Source: Sulfurimonas sp. (GTDB lineage Bacteria > Campylobacterota > Campylobacteria > Campylobacterales > Sulfurimonadaceae). From it: 64,000 nucleotides of DNA. The stretch spans positions 10,919-74,918 of the forward strand of contig NZ_JALOAN010000007.1 of assembly GCF_023228785.1 (NCBI RefSeq), in the 5' to 3' direction. Both the position numbers and the translations under genes were made by a program. Under the pieces are notes generated by a model, which worked only from the letters and a program-made list of their open reading frames with translations, had not been told where the DNA came from and searched no databases. Of the stretch, positions 16,152 to 25,890 are shown piece by piece (within the stretch, counting starts at the first letter, position 1; each line of letters opens with the position of its first letter).

Positions 16152-17719
16152 ATTATGTCCTCATAGTCTATAAGATTGTTGGTACTTTTCCAGAAATTAT
16201 CTTGCAGTAATTGTGGCTTTGACACAATTTGCATAATTGAATTTCTTAATATATTAGTTGATGAATTATGAAGAGCATTATGCGTTATTGGCATAATAAC
16301 AATGCTTGTGATGTATGCTACTTTTTCTTCAATCATTTTAACAAGAGGTTTTATTACATGTAATGTTGAAAATGTTGCATTTGGTAGAGGAATTACCAAT
16401 CGAGTGTTTTCATAATCCCAAAGTCCTCCTGGAAATGTTGAGAAATCCCAATTTATTTTTGAGTTTTGAATGTAATGGAAAATTGTAGCTGCCATCTCCA
16501 TATCGATACGAATAGTTTCAATACCTTGATAGGGAATATGCACATCTTGTTTTTCTAATCGAATGTCAAAAGGATTAAAAGTTCTAACTTTTAAGTGCCC
16601 GGTACGCCAACACAAACGAATCCATGCTGGTAAAAAATCATCCGCCCAATAGATAAGTGCATTTTTAGCATTTCCCAAATCACATTGACTAAGAACATTT
16701 TTAATGGTATTCCACTCGTCACTTTGTTCATCTGTATTTTTTAGCAATTGCTTCAATGAATATTTTGTTTGTAATGCCAAAAAGAGGTTATCTGTCGTTA
16801 AACCTTTTTGAGTTGAAGAAACTGCAAAATGTGTGTCATTTTGATTCAGTTTGTAACGATTAGCAATAGTGGCATGTCCTGTTTGATAAGATGGGTCAAT
16901 AATGGAAAGATGTTCTACTTCTACTTTAATAGGTTTCATTATATACTCCAGTTTGTCATGCACATATTTTTCTGGCAGACTCCATCCGATAACCACTACA
17001 TGATGATTTAGACTTGTATGCATCAAACTTAGAAAAGTAGCTCCAGGCTCTTGGTCTGTCCACTTCTTATCTGATGATAGTTCATTGTATCCTACCATAA
17101 AACGGTCAGCAATTTTTTTTGATTCAGTATGATTACTTATTTGTAATTCCTGAGCTTTTTTCATAGCATGTAAACAACCATGAGGCTTATAAACTTTAAA
17201 AAAACCATCCGTAGGAATGGCAGTTAAATTATCATAAGTAATCATACAGTCAAAAAGTGTATTCCAAGGTTGTCTTATTCCATCTTTCCGTCCACGTGTA
17301 AATCCAACGGCCTCCAAAGCCGATTCTAAAACAGTGTCCCAGTTATAGCTCCATACTTCGTGAAGCAAGTTTTCTCTGGCAAAACGAGCAATTACTCTAT
17401 GTCTTGGTGTCGTGCCTCTTAGAGGTAGACCAACTTTAGCAAACCATTTTGGATTGTTAATAATCCCCATATTCTGTGCAAGAACTAGTTTATCTTGATT
17501 ATGTATATACTTCAAGACAATATCAGCATATTTATACGGGTCACCTTCTGCTGATAGCGTATCGTCTTTAATTAATAAATTATTAGTAACTAACTCTAAT
17601 GATTTTTTTAATTCGTTTGCCATAGGCACCAAACCGTATGACATACCTGCACCAATCATGACGACTATTTTTTCTTCTCTGGAAGTTAATTTTTCAAATT
17701 GATGAGGTACGTTTGCCAT
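16148..17719 (-). CDS. SIR2-domain protein, candidate NAD-degrading defence effector
   Basis: 523 residues from the ATG at 17719, chosen for the AAGGA site 5 nt upstream; an in-frame ATG at 17752 lies inside the preceding small gene. The N-terminal half shows SIR2 motifs: VVMIGAGMS (GAGMS 23-27), YNWDT (125-128) with the catalytic-type asparagine, KPHGCLH (179-181) with the catalytic histidine, and a GWSLPEKYVHD segment. The C-terminal 230 residues are unrecognised. SIR2 domains in Thoeris, DSR and SIR2-HerA systems destroy NAD when phage is sensed. Coupling to an SMC-like ATPase by a 4-bp overlap argues for the same logic here. Confidence 0.82.
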   Translation of the reverse strand: MANVPHQFEKLTSREEKIVVMIGAGMSYGLVPMANELKKSLELVTNNLLIKDDTLSAEGDPYKYADIVLKYIHNQDKLVLAQNMGIINNPKWFAKVGLPLRGTTPRHRVIARFARENLLHEVWSYNWDTVLESALEAVGFTRGRKDGIRQPWNTLFDCMITYDNLTAIPTDGFFKVYKPHGCLHAMKKAQELQISNHTESKKIADRFMVGYNELSSDKKWTDQEPGATFLSLMHTSLNHHVVVIGWSLPEKYVHDKLEYIMKPIKVEVEHLSIIDPSYQTGHATIANRYKLNQNDTHFAVSSTQKGLTTDNLFLALQTKYSLKQLLKNTDEQSDEWNTIKNVLSQCDLGNAKNALIYWADDFLPAWIRLCWRTGHLKVRTFNPFDIRLEKQDVHIPYQGIETIRIDMEMAATIFHYIQNSKINWDFSTFPGGLWDYENTRLVIPLPNATFSTLHVIKPLVKMIEEKVAYITSIVIMPITHNALHNSSTNILRNSIMQIVSKPQLLQDNFWKSTNNLIDYEDII

Positions 17720-17733
17720 TTTCATCCTTTGCT

Positions 17734-17922
17734 TTATAGTTCCATAATCCACTCAAAAATATCTGACTTTGTTGTTGTTTGAGAGTACATCTCAGATGCG
17801 AGGCTTAAGATGCGAGGTGCTACTTTTGCATTTTGTTTTATCAGAAATTTTTGTATAGATGATATGCCTTTCATACAAGACATATCAAGAGGAGTCAAAT
17901 CTTTTGTTGAGTCATTAATCAT
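17734..17922 (-). CDS. mini-protein with a single ankyrin repeat, first gene of SIR2 operon
   Basis: 62 codons. Residues 8-35 fit one ankyrin repeat: DLTPLDMSCMKG, then IQKFLIKQNAKV. A helical tail follows, and the stop lies 14 nt before the SIR2 start. An in-frame stop (TAG) two codons before the ATG shows it does not extend upstream in this frame. It may be a genuine small third component or the 3' remnant of a longer ankyrin protein. The ribosome site is weak. Confidence is moderate for coding and low for function. Confidence 0.45.
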   Translation of the reverse strand: MINDSTKDLTPLDMSCMKGISSIQKFLIKQNAKVAPRILSLASEMYSQTTTKSDIFEWIMEL

Positions 17923-18095
17923 GCTTTTCTATCCTGATATTTGACAGCATTCATGTTATTTGTGAATGCTTAATAAATTCAGTTATTTTAGCACAAAGTT
18001 CTTGGATAGCAAATCTTTATAACTTAAGAGATATATACAAGCCTTTAGTTAGCATCTGCGCTGTGCATTGAGTGTAGTCTTTAAAGTTCTTCTTA

Positions 18096-19493
18096 TTATA
18101 ACTCCACAATCTCAGCATACTTAACTATCTTGGCATCTAGATCTAGTTCTTCTTTTATCTTTTGTGTAAAGATTTTCATCTTATCTTTCTCACCATGGAT
18201 TAAATACAAGTTCTTTAGGTCTCGTATATTTGACATCCACTCTATCATATCATTTTGTCCTGCGTGAGCTGAAAAGCCATTTATAGTCTCTACTTGAGCC
18301 TTTACTATTATATCTTCTCCATATATTTTCACATACTCATATCCGTTAATGATCTCTCTTCCTAAAGTTCCCTCAACTTGAAAACCTACAAAAATAACAC
18401 AGTTTTTCTCATTCCATAAACGGTGTTTTAGATGGTGCATTATACGACCGCCATGACACATCCCGCTTCCTGCTATGATGATAGCTCTGCTTTTTACTTT
18501 GTTTATCAAAAGAGACTCTTGTTTTGTAGCGCTTATATTTAGCGAGGCAAACTTAAAAGGATTGCCATTCTCCTGTGCGTGAAGCTCTAGCTCTTCGTTT
18601 AGATGCACTGGATATTTAGCATATAGTCTTGTTGCTTTTGTAGCAAGTGGGCTATCTAAAAAAACTTGACATTTTGGGAGTTCTCCATCCGCTTGCATAT
18701 TGTTAAGAAGCCAAAGTATCTCTTGTGTTCGCTCAATTGCAAAAGATGGGATGATGACATTTCCATCTCTTTTTAGTGTGTTTATTACAGTCTCTTTAAA
18801 CTCTTTTATACTCTCTTTTAGAGATCTATGATTTCTATCTCCATATGTTGACTCTATAAAAAGAGTATCAGCACTACTGAGTGTGTCAAGTGGATCTAAG
18901 ATCATTCTCTCTTTACTTCCTATGTCTCCTGAGAAAACAACTCTTTTTTTACTCTCTTTATCTTTGTAGTCTATCATCACAAAGGCACTTCCTAAGATGT
19001 GTCCAGCATCCCCAAATGTGATAGCTACATCTTTTGAGAGGTTTAGCTCTTTACGATACTCAAGGATTTGCCACTCTTTTAAAAAAACCTCTTTTACATG
19101 ATCTATTGTATATAGTGGCTCTGTTATTCTCTTCTCATCACCTCTTCTTTTAGCTTTTCTTCTTAGAGTCTTGTACTCTTCTTTGAGGATTTTTGCACTA
19201 TCATTTAACATGATATTTGCTATCTCTTTTGTTGCTTGAGTTGCGATAATAACGCCATTAAAACCATCTTTTACTAGCTTTGGAACTCTTCCTATATGAT
19301 CTAAATGTCCATGAGTAATGATAAGATAGTCTATCTCATTCACATCAAACTCAAAATCATCATAGTTTTTTTCTAAACCAAACTCGCCTTGAAACATTCC
19401 ACAATCAATAAGTATCTTTAAGCCTAGCAGTTCTACTAAGTGACAAGATCCAGTAACACTTTGTGCAGCTCCATATGGTGTAACTCTATTCAT
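18096..19493 (-). CDS. MBL-fold beta-CASP ribonuclease (CPSF/YSH1-like)
   Basis: 465 residues: an N-terminal metallo-beta-lactamase core with THGHLDHIGR, FGDAGHILGSA and SGDIGSKER motifs, a beta-CASP insert, the GSGMCHGGRIMHHL segment, and the C-terminal RNA-specificity domain ending GFSAHAGQNDM. This matches bacterial beta-CASP nucleases that process RNA, with zinc at the active site. It stands alone behind a gap, with AAAGGAAAAAA as ribosome site, and has no evident link to the defence operon next to it. Confidence 0.9.
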   Translation of the reverse strand: MNRVTPYGAAQSVTGSCHLVELLGLKILIDCGMFQGEFGLEKNYDDFEFDVNEIDYLIITHGHLDHIGRVPKLVKDGFNGVIIATQATKEIANIMLNDSAKILKEEYKTLRRKAKRRGDEKRITEPLYTIDHVKEVFLKEWQILEYRKELNLSKDVAITFGDAGHILGSAFVMIDYKDKESKKRVVFSGDIGSKERMILDPLDTLSSADTLFIESTYGDRNHRSLKESIKEFKETVINTLKRDGNVIIPSFAIERTQEILWLLNNMQADGELPKCQVFLDSPLATKATRLYAKYPVHLNEELELHAQENGNPFKFASLNISATKQESLLINKVKSRAIIIAGSGMCHGGRIMHHLKHRLWNEKNCVIFVGFQVEGTLGREIINGYEYVKIYGEDIIVKAQVETINGFSAHAGQNDMIEWMSNIRDLKNLYLIHGEKDKMKIFTQKIKEELDLDAKIVKYAEIVEL

Positions 19494-19715
19494 TTTTTTC
19501 CTTTATTAAAAATTGTTATATCTAAAGTAGATTTGTCTTTATAAACAGTGTCATTATCACACACCTTAACTAAAAAAGGCATTTATCTCTTCTCTGCAAA
19601 ATTCACTTTGCTTTGCTTTGTCTTTTTTTTGTCTAAGGATTTGTGTTTTTTTATTTATGCAGTATTTATATCTTTCTTGCTAGAATCCAAACAATCATAA
19701 GAATTTGGAATATTA

Positions 19716-22700
19716 ATGAAAAAACATCTTAAGCAAAAAGTTACTGAAAAACTATTTGATAACACTAACGCTATACTTTTTATTTGGAATAATGATGCCA
19801 AACTGAGTGTTGAATATGTATCAAAAAATATATCAAAAATATTTGGATACAAAGCCAAAGACTTTTTAAAAAATAAGATTTCATATCTAGATTGTATCCA
19901 TGAAGATTATGTAGAAAAAGTAAAAAAAGAGTTACTAAGCTTGTCTAAAAGTGAAGTTGATTTTTTCAAACACACTCCATATAAGATCATAACAAAAGGC
20001 AAACAAGAGAAATGGATGCTAGATCAAACAATAGTAGATCGAGATAAAGATGGTAACATTACTCAATACATAAGCTACATAAGCGATATAACTAATGAGT
20101 ATAACAATGAAAATAAACTCTCAAAAGCTTTAAAACAGCTGCAAACTGCACAAAAAATAGCAAAGATAGGCATTTGGGAACTTGACAGTAAAACTCAAAA
20201 AATAGAGTGGTCAGATGAGATCTACAATATTTTTGAAGTAGATAAAGATAGTTTTTCTCCAAGTTATAGTCTATTTTTAAACATGATTCACCCAGATGAT
20301 AAAGAAAAAATAAGTATAGCTTACACAAACTCTCTTCAGACAAAAAAACCTTACAGCATCGCACATAGAATCATAATGAGAGATGGAAGTATTAAGTATG
20401 TAAGTGAACAGTGTAATACTGAGTTTGACTTAGATGGCAACCCACTATTTTCTTATGGTACAGTCCAAGATATTACAGAGTTAACACTCTTAGATGCAAA
20501 GGTAAATCAAGAAAGAAATCGATACAAGAGTCTTTTAGAGCTCTCTTCTGATGGCATACTTATTATCAATAAAAAGCTTGAGCTTATAGAGTACAGTCAA
20601 CTAGCTCGTGAGATGTTAGGATATAGTGATGAGGAGATGCGAAACCTAAAGGTAAGTGATTGGGAGATGAAGTATAAAGATGAGGAGTTAGAAAAACTTG
20701 TAGCATCTATATCTAAAGAGAGAAGTAGTTTTGAGACTATCATTAAAAGAAAAGATGGATCTACCTTCAATGCTTCTATTACTGCTGTAGTTATTAAAAT
20801 TGAAGATGAAGATCTAATATATACCGCAGTTAGAGACACAACTGCTGAGCATAAACTTCAAAAACAGATTATGTATGAAAAAAACTTTGTCTCTAGTATT
20901 ATTGATGGTGCTAATGCTATTATCACCGTTGTTGACAGTAATGGAGTTATGATAAAACTCAACAACTATGCAGAAGAGTTTACTGGATATACACAAGAAG
21001 AGATATCAAGCGAGCCATACAAATGGAAGGTTCTTCTACCACCTGAGATTAAAGATAAAGTTTTAAGCATTATAGAAAATGCAAAAGATGGAAAGGTCAT
21101 AAAGAGTCACCAAAATGCTTGGATATCTAAAGATGGTCAAAAGAGAATGTTTGAGTGGTCAAATACCTTAGTTAAAAAAGATGATGGAAGTATGGATTAT
21201 CTAGCAACTATTGGTATGGATATTACTAAAAATGAAGAACATAAACAACTCTTTGAGACTATCTTTGATACTTCTAAAGATGGCTTAGCGATTCTAGATC
21301 TAGACTCTAAATTTTTAGAGTTTAACTATGCTTATCTTGATATGACCGGTTTTACTAGAGAAGAGTTACTAACTAAAAAGTGTATAGATATGACTATCCC
21401 AGAGGATAAAGAAAAAGCTCAAGATATAACACAAAAAGTTTTGAAAAATGGACATGTAGAGAATTTTGAAAAGACTTGTGTAATTAAAGGTGGCGGAGAG
21501 ATCACCATAAGTATGTCTATGGCTATGATGCCAGATAAAAAGAGTTTTCTTATAAGTACAAAAGATATAACACAAAGAAAAGTCGAACAAGATGAGCTTA
21601 AACGCACTAAAGAGTTAGCTCAAAAAGCCAACAGATCTAAGTCTGAGTTTTTAGCAAATATGTCTCATGAGATAAGAACACCACTAAATGGAATGATAGG
21701 CTTAACAAAGCTAACTCTTGAGACAGATCTAAATCCTATTCAAAAAGAATATCTACAAAAATCTCTTAACTCCTCTAAAATTTTACTCAGTGTTATTAAT
21801 GATATTTTAGATTATTCAAAGATAGAAGCAAACAAGATAGATATACTTCAAGATGAATTCTCTCTAGATAATATGATGCAAAACTTATCAGATATGTTTA
21901 GTTATAAAGCATTTGAAAAAGGGCTTGACTATATATTTACAGTAGATCCAAAGATCCCAAACACTCTTATAGGCGACCAATTTCGTTTCACTCAAGTTTT
22001 TACAAACCTCATAGGAAATGGTATAAAATTTACAGATAAAGGACATGTTAATGTTCATCTTGAGCTAAAAGATCTAGATGATGAAAATGTCACCATCGAG
22101 TGTTCAGTTCAAGATACAGGCATAGGAATAAGCCAAGAGAAACAAAAAAAACTCTTTAGAGCATTTGAGCAAGGAGATAGTTCTACTACTAAAAAGTATG
22201 GAGGAACTGGTCTTGGACTTATGATATCTAAGAAACTCGTAGAGTTAATGGACTCAGAGATCTGGCTAAAGAGTGAACTAAACAAAGGATCTACACTAGG
22301 CTTTACTCTTAAACTAAAATATATCAAAGATGAACTCTTTAACTATGAGACAATCTCACAATTTAAACAAGCTAACTTTTTGTTTGTAGATGACTGTGAG
22401 ATAGAAAGAGATTATGTCTCAAACATCTTTACTTCATGGGGAATTAAGCTTCAAACTGCCGTAGATGGAGAAGATGCTTATACAAAGATAAAAAATGCTG
22501 ATTTTGATTATGTAATGATAGACTGGAAAATGCCAAAACTTGATGGTTTAGAACTTATACAAAAGATCCAAAGAGATGGTATCTCAACTGAAAATATTTT
22601 GTTTGTAACAGCTCACAATAAAGAAGCTCTTTTAGCTAAAGCAAAAAAAGATGGCATTGTTATAAACAAAGTTTTAAACAAACCATACACCCCATCAACA

Positions 22701-23735
22701 CTCTATGAAACACTCTTTAACAAAAAATATCAAGAACAAAAAATAGAAGATGATTCAGATGAAAAGTTCCAACTAGAAAAAGTACATAATGCTCTCTTAG
22801 TAGAGGACAACGAGACAAACCAGCTCGTAGCAACTAAAATCTTAGAAAATATCGGCTTTGTAGTTGAGTTAGCAAATAATGGAGAAGAAGCTCTACAAAA
22901 AGCAAAAGAAAAGAGTTATGACATTATCTTTATGGATATTCATATGCCTATCATGGATGGTTACACAGCAACTATGAAAATAAGAGAGTTTGACACAATT
23001 ACGCCTATCATAGCTCTAAGTGCTGCAGTTATGCAAGAAGACAAAGATCTTAGTCTTAAGTCAAAGATGAATGGACACCTCTCAAAGCCTATAAACATGA
23101 GTGAAGTGGAGAAATTACTTAGAAAATATTTTAAGATAGTGCATGTCAAAGAGATAGATAATAAAAAGAGTTTACTAGTTGACATCAACGGTATCGATAT
23201 TTTAGGCTTACAAAAAGAACTCAGTAGTGATGAGCAGTCTATATACAGATACTACACAGGCTTCTTTAGAAGCTATACCGTAGATCTACAAGAGTCTTTA
23301 AAATTCGCTAAAACTTCTACTGAGATGAAAGATTTTATCCATAAACTAAAAGGCACATCTGGCAATCTGAAAATCAACACTATTTATAAGCTTTGTATAG
23401 ATCTAGAGAAAGATTTAACTAACGATAAACTATTTACAAAGCTTTTTATAGAACTACAATACACCCTTAAAGAGATCGAAGAAAAAATCATACCACTAGC
23501 AAGAGTTGAACTTCAAAACATCACAACACAAGAACTTCAAGTGATTATAGATGATGTTGTAGCTAAATTTGAATCTTATTCACTTGTCCTTGATGAAGAT
23601 ATAGACAAAATCATCTTAGGGCTAAAAGATAAAATTTCCAAAGACAAGATAGAGACTCTACAAAAGTACTATATAGAAAACGAAACAGACCTTTTATGTG
23701 AGTTGCTAAAAGATATGAGAAATATCATCTTATAA
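19716..23735 (+). CDS. soluble hybrid histidine kinase: five PAS, two receivers, HPt
   Basis: 1339 residues with no membrane helix. Five PAS domains in a row (about 8-125, 140-255, 270-385, 395-505, 515-625) precede the dimerisation helix with H651 in MSHEIRTPLNG, an ATPase domain (GNGIKFTDKGHV; DTGIGIS; GTGLGLMISKKL), receiver 1 with D936 (MIDWKMPKLDG), receiver 2 with D1074 (FMDIHMPIMDG) and an HPt domain with H1209 (IHKLKGTSGN). All phosphorelay residues look intact. The PAS array implies sensing of redox, haem, flavin or small cytoplasmic signals. No output regulator is encoded beside it. Confidence 0.93.
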   Translation: MKKHLKQKVTEKLFDNTNAILFIWNNDAKLSVEYVSKNISKIFGYKAKDFLKNKISYLDCIHEDYVEKVKKELLSLSKSEVDFFKHTPYKIITKGKQEKWMLDQTIVDRDKDGNITQYISYISDITNEYNNENKLSKALKQLQTAQKIAKIGIWELDSKTQKIEWSDEIYNIFEVDKDSFSPSYSLFLNMIHPDDKEKISIAYTNSLQTKKPYSIAHRIIMRDGSIKYVSEQCNTEFDLDGNPLFSYGTVQDITELTLLDAKVNQERNRYKSLLELSSDGILIINKKLELIEYSQLAREMLGYSDEEMRNLKVSDWEMKYKDEELEKLVASISKERSSFETIIKRKDGSTFNASITAVVIKIEDEDLIYTAVRDTTAEHKLQKQIMYEKNFVSSIIDGANAIITVVDSNGVMIKLNNYAEEFTGYTQEEISSEPYKWKVLLPPEIKDKVLSIIENAKDGKVIKSHQNAWISKDGQKRMFEWSNTLVKKDDGSMDYLATIGMDITKNEEHKQLFETIFDTSKDGLAILDLDSKFLEFNYAYLDMTGFTREELLTKKCIDMTIPEDKEKAQDITQKVLKNGHVENFEKTCVIKGGGEITISMSMAMMPDKKSFLISTKDITQRKVEQDELKRTKELAQKANRSKSEFLANMSHEIRTPLNGMIGLTKLTLETDLNPIQKEYLQKSLNSSKILLSVINDILDYSKIEANKIDILQDEFSLDNMMQNLSDMFSYKAFEKGLDYIFTVDPKIPNTLIGDQFRFTQVFTNLIGNGIKFTDKGHVNVHLELKDLDDENVTIECSVQDTGIGISQEKQKKLFRAFEQGDSSTTKKYGGTGLGLMISKKLVELMDSEIWLKSELNKGSTLGFTLKLKYIKDELFNYETISQFKQANFLFVDDCEIERDYVSNIFTSWGIKLQTAVDGEDAYTKIKNADFDYVMIDWKMPKLDGLELIQKIQRDGISTENILFVTAHNKEALLAKAKKDGIVINKVLNKPYTPSTLYETLFNKKYQEQKIEDDSDEKFQLEKVHNALLVEDNETNQLVATKILENIGFVVELANNGEEALQKAKEKSYDIIFMDIHMPIMDGYTATMKIREFDTITPIIALSAAVMQEDKDLSLKSKMNGHLSKPINMSEVEKLLRKYFKIVHVKEIDNKKSLLVDINGIDILGLQKELSSDEQSIYRYYTGFFRSYTVDLQESLKFAKTSTEMKDFIHKLKGTSGNLKINTIYKLCIDLEKDLTNDKLFTKLFIELQYTLKEIEEKIIPLARVELQNITTQELQVIIDDVVAKFESYSLVLDEDIDKIILGLKDKISKDKIETLQKYYIENETDLLCELLKDMRNIIL

Positions 23736-23748
23736 TAAGATTTTTTTT
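23727..23748 (+). terminator. AT-rich hairpin plus T-tract after hybrid kinase
   Basis: ATCTTAT-A-ATAAGAT spans the stop codon and is followed by seven further T residues. The stem is AT-only apart from one pair, so it is a weak but plausible intrinsic terminator. Confidence 0.4.
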
Positions 23749-23824
23749 CATCTCAAATCTTTAAGCATATCATCATAAAATTTTCCCTACTCTACAATAT
23801 AAAAACCAACACAAAAGAGTAACG

Positions 23825-25759
23825 ATGTCAAACAGACTCCAAAAAGAAGATTCTCCGTATTTGCAACAACACAAAGACAATCCAGTTAACTGGTACCCGT
23901 GGGGTGATGAAGCCTTTAGCAAAGCAAAAGAAGAGAACAAAGCTATTTTTATCAGCATCGGTTACAGTTCTTGTCATTGGTGTCATGTTATGGAAGAAAA
24001 TGTATTTCTTAATGAAGAGTGTGCAGACATTTTAAATGAGCATTTTATCTCTATAAAAGTAGATCGAGAAGAGCGACCAGACATTGACAAACACTACCAA
24101 GAAGTCTATATGCTACTAAATCGCCGCTCAGGTGGTTGGCCAACCTCTATATTTTGTACGCCAGAGAATAAGCCATTTCTTGCAAGAACCTACATTCCAC
24201 CGCACTCATCTCAAAGCTCGATCGAGGGTATGGGCTTTATTGAGCTTACAAAAATCATAGGTCAAAAAGTCTTAGAAAATGATGAGCAGATCTTAAAAAA
24301 TGCAGATGAGATTGAGGAGTTTATAAACAAAAAAGAGCATCCAAAAGAGGCAACTCTACTAAAAGAAGATTTTGTAAAAAACTTTATGCTACAAGTAAAA
24401 AACAACTACGAAACAAAACATGGAGGCTTCACAGTTGCTCCAAAATTCCCTCACGCTTCAACTCTAAATGCACTTACAATTCTTGATAGACTCTACGACG
24501 ACAAAGCTGCAAAAGCTATGATTTTACACACTCTAAATTCTATGAAAAAAGGTGGAATCTACGACCTTGTAGATGGAGGATTTTGCCGCTATAGCGTAGA
24601 TGAGAAGTGGCTAGTTCCTCATTTTGAGAAAATGCTCTACGACAACGCCTTACTTTGCGATGTTTACGCAAAAGCATACTTGACTTACAAAGATGAGAGT
24701 TTTTTAACTACAGCAAAAGAGTGTGCTGACTTTTGGTATGAGTCAATGAGTGAAGATGACCTTTTTTATAGTGCTTCTGATGCAGATAGCGAGGGCGAAG
24801 AGGGAACTTACTTTGTTTATAGTTACGATGAAGTTTACGATGCTTTGAAAAACAACAACTACGAAGATATAGAGTCAATGTTAAAGGAGATGAGCGTAAC
24901 ACAAGGTGGAAACTTTGAGGGTAAAAATATCATCCGTTTTGACAATGGAGTTATTCCTTCTTACTTTAGTGATGTTAAAAAGATTTTACAAAACATCAGA
25001 TCTAAAAGAGAGTACCCTTTCATAGACAAAAAGATCCAAACTTCTTGGTCTAGCATGATGATAAAAGCACTCTTTACTTTAGGAGACATTGACAACAAGT
25101 ACAAACAAAGAGCTATAAAAAGTTTAGATGCACTTCTTCGAAGCATGTTTATAGACTCAAAACTATATCACACAACGCTTATACATAAAGTGCCAAAAGT
25201 TGAAGCATTTTTAGAAGACTATGCCTATTTAACTCAGGCTCTTATAGCTGCATTTAATTCCACACAAGATGAGATCTACCTCATTCAAGCTCAAAGGTTT
25301 GCAAACATAGCTTTAGAGAAGTTTTACGATCGTGGAAGTTGGTACTTTAGTAAAGGAGAGTTTGAGACCAAAGCTGAGATAGCTGACAACACATATACAA
25401 GTTCAGTCAGTATAATGCTCGATGCCCTACTCTCACTATCTACCCTTTTAGAAGATGACAAGTATTCTCATTTTGCTTTTAAAACGCTAGAGTACAACTC
25501 TTATGAGCTTGGGCGAAGACCTGTTATTTATCCATATATGTTATCTCAAATGTTAAGATATTTAAAGGGCGATAGAGTCATAAAGTCAAATATAAAAAAC
25601 CTTGAGATCTCAGCTAATGAGTTAGCATTTTTAAACTACCCTTTTGTAGTAAAAAGAGCTTCACAAGATAAAGATTTTATGGTTTGTGGGGATAAATCTT
25701 GTTTTGCGAATACCTCTAAGATAAATAAAATAGATGATATAATAAAAAAGAGTTTTTAA
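23825..25759 (+). CDS. thioredoxin-fold DUF255 / YyaL-like protein
   Basis: 644 residues. The N-terminal domain begins with the signature [21 protein letters not shown] and carries [11 protein letters not shown], a CxxC thioredoxin-like site. The rest is an (alpha/alpha)6 barrel-like region resembling N-acylglucosamine epimerases (segments [12 protein letters not shown] and [14 protein letters not shown]). Length and domain order match the widely conserved YyaL/SPATA20 family, whose reaction is not settled. It is the first of a likely operon with the small lipoprotein gene, the acyltransferase and pdxJ. Confidence 0.9.
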   Translation: MSNRLQKEDSPYLQQHKDNPVNWYPWGDEAFSKAKEENKAIFISIGYSSCHWCHVMEENVFLNEECADILNEHFISIKVDREERPDIDKHYQEVYMLLNRRSGGWPTSIFCTPENKPFLARTYIPPHSSQSSIEGMGFIELTKIIGQKVLENDEQILKNADEIEEFINKKEHPKEATLLKEDFVKNFMLQVKNNYETKHGGFTVAPKFPHASTLNALTILDRLYDDKAAKAMILHTLNSMKKGGIYDLVDGGFCRYSVDEKWLVPHFEKMLYDNALLCDVYAKAYLTYKDESFLTTAKECADFWYESMSEDDLFYSASDADSEGEEGTYFVYSYDEVYDALKNNNYEDIESMLKEMSVTQGGNFEGKNIIRFDNGVIPSYFSDVKKILQNIRSKREYPFIDKKIQTSWSSMMIKALFTLGDIDNKYKQRAIKSLDALLRSMFIDSKLYHTTLIHKVPKVEAFLEDYAYLTQALIAAFNSTQDEIYLIQAQRFANIALEKFYDRGSWYFSKGEFETKAEIADNTYTSSVSIMLDALLSLSTLLEDDKYSHFAFKTLEYNSYELGRRPVIYPYMLSQMLRYLKGDRVIKSNIKNLEISANELAFLNYPFVVKRASQDKDFMVCGDKSCFANTSKINKIDDIIKKSF

Positions 25760-25785
25760 AACAAATATACTGCATGGAGAACAAT

Positions 25786-25887
25786 ATGAGAACAATTATT
25801 TTAGCTACAGTTTTGTCAATCGGAGTCATCACAATGTTTAGTGCTTGTGAGAGAAACGATTATCAACACCCTATGCATCGCAAATAA
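25786..25887 (+). CDS. 33-residue lipoprotein
   Basis: The ATG has a strong GGAGA site 5 nt upstream. The product is a hydrophobic signal (MRTIILATVLSIGVITMFSAC) ending in a lipobox-like FSAC, followed by only 12 polar residues (ERNDYQ...HRK). It resembles entericidin-like or similarly small lipoproteins in layout only. It lies 26 bp after the DUF255 gene and 3 bp before the acyltransferase gene, so it is co-transcribed. Confidence 0.6.
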   Translation: MRTIILATVLSIGVITMFSACERNDYQHPMHRK

Positions 25888-25890
25888 TAG

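Noticed and set aside
20092..20364. Minus-strand frame of 90 codons within the hybrid kinase gene
   Set aside because: Composition reflects the reverse complement of PAS coding sequence; no independent signal.
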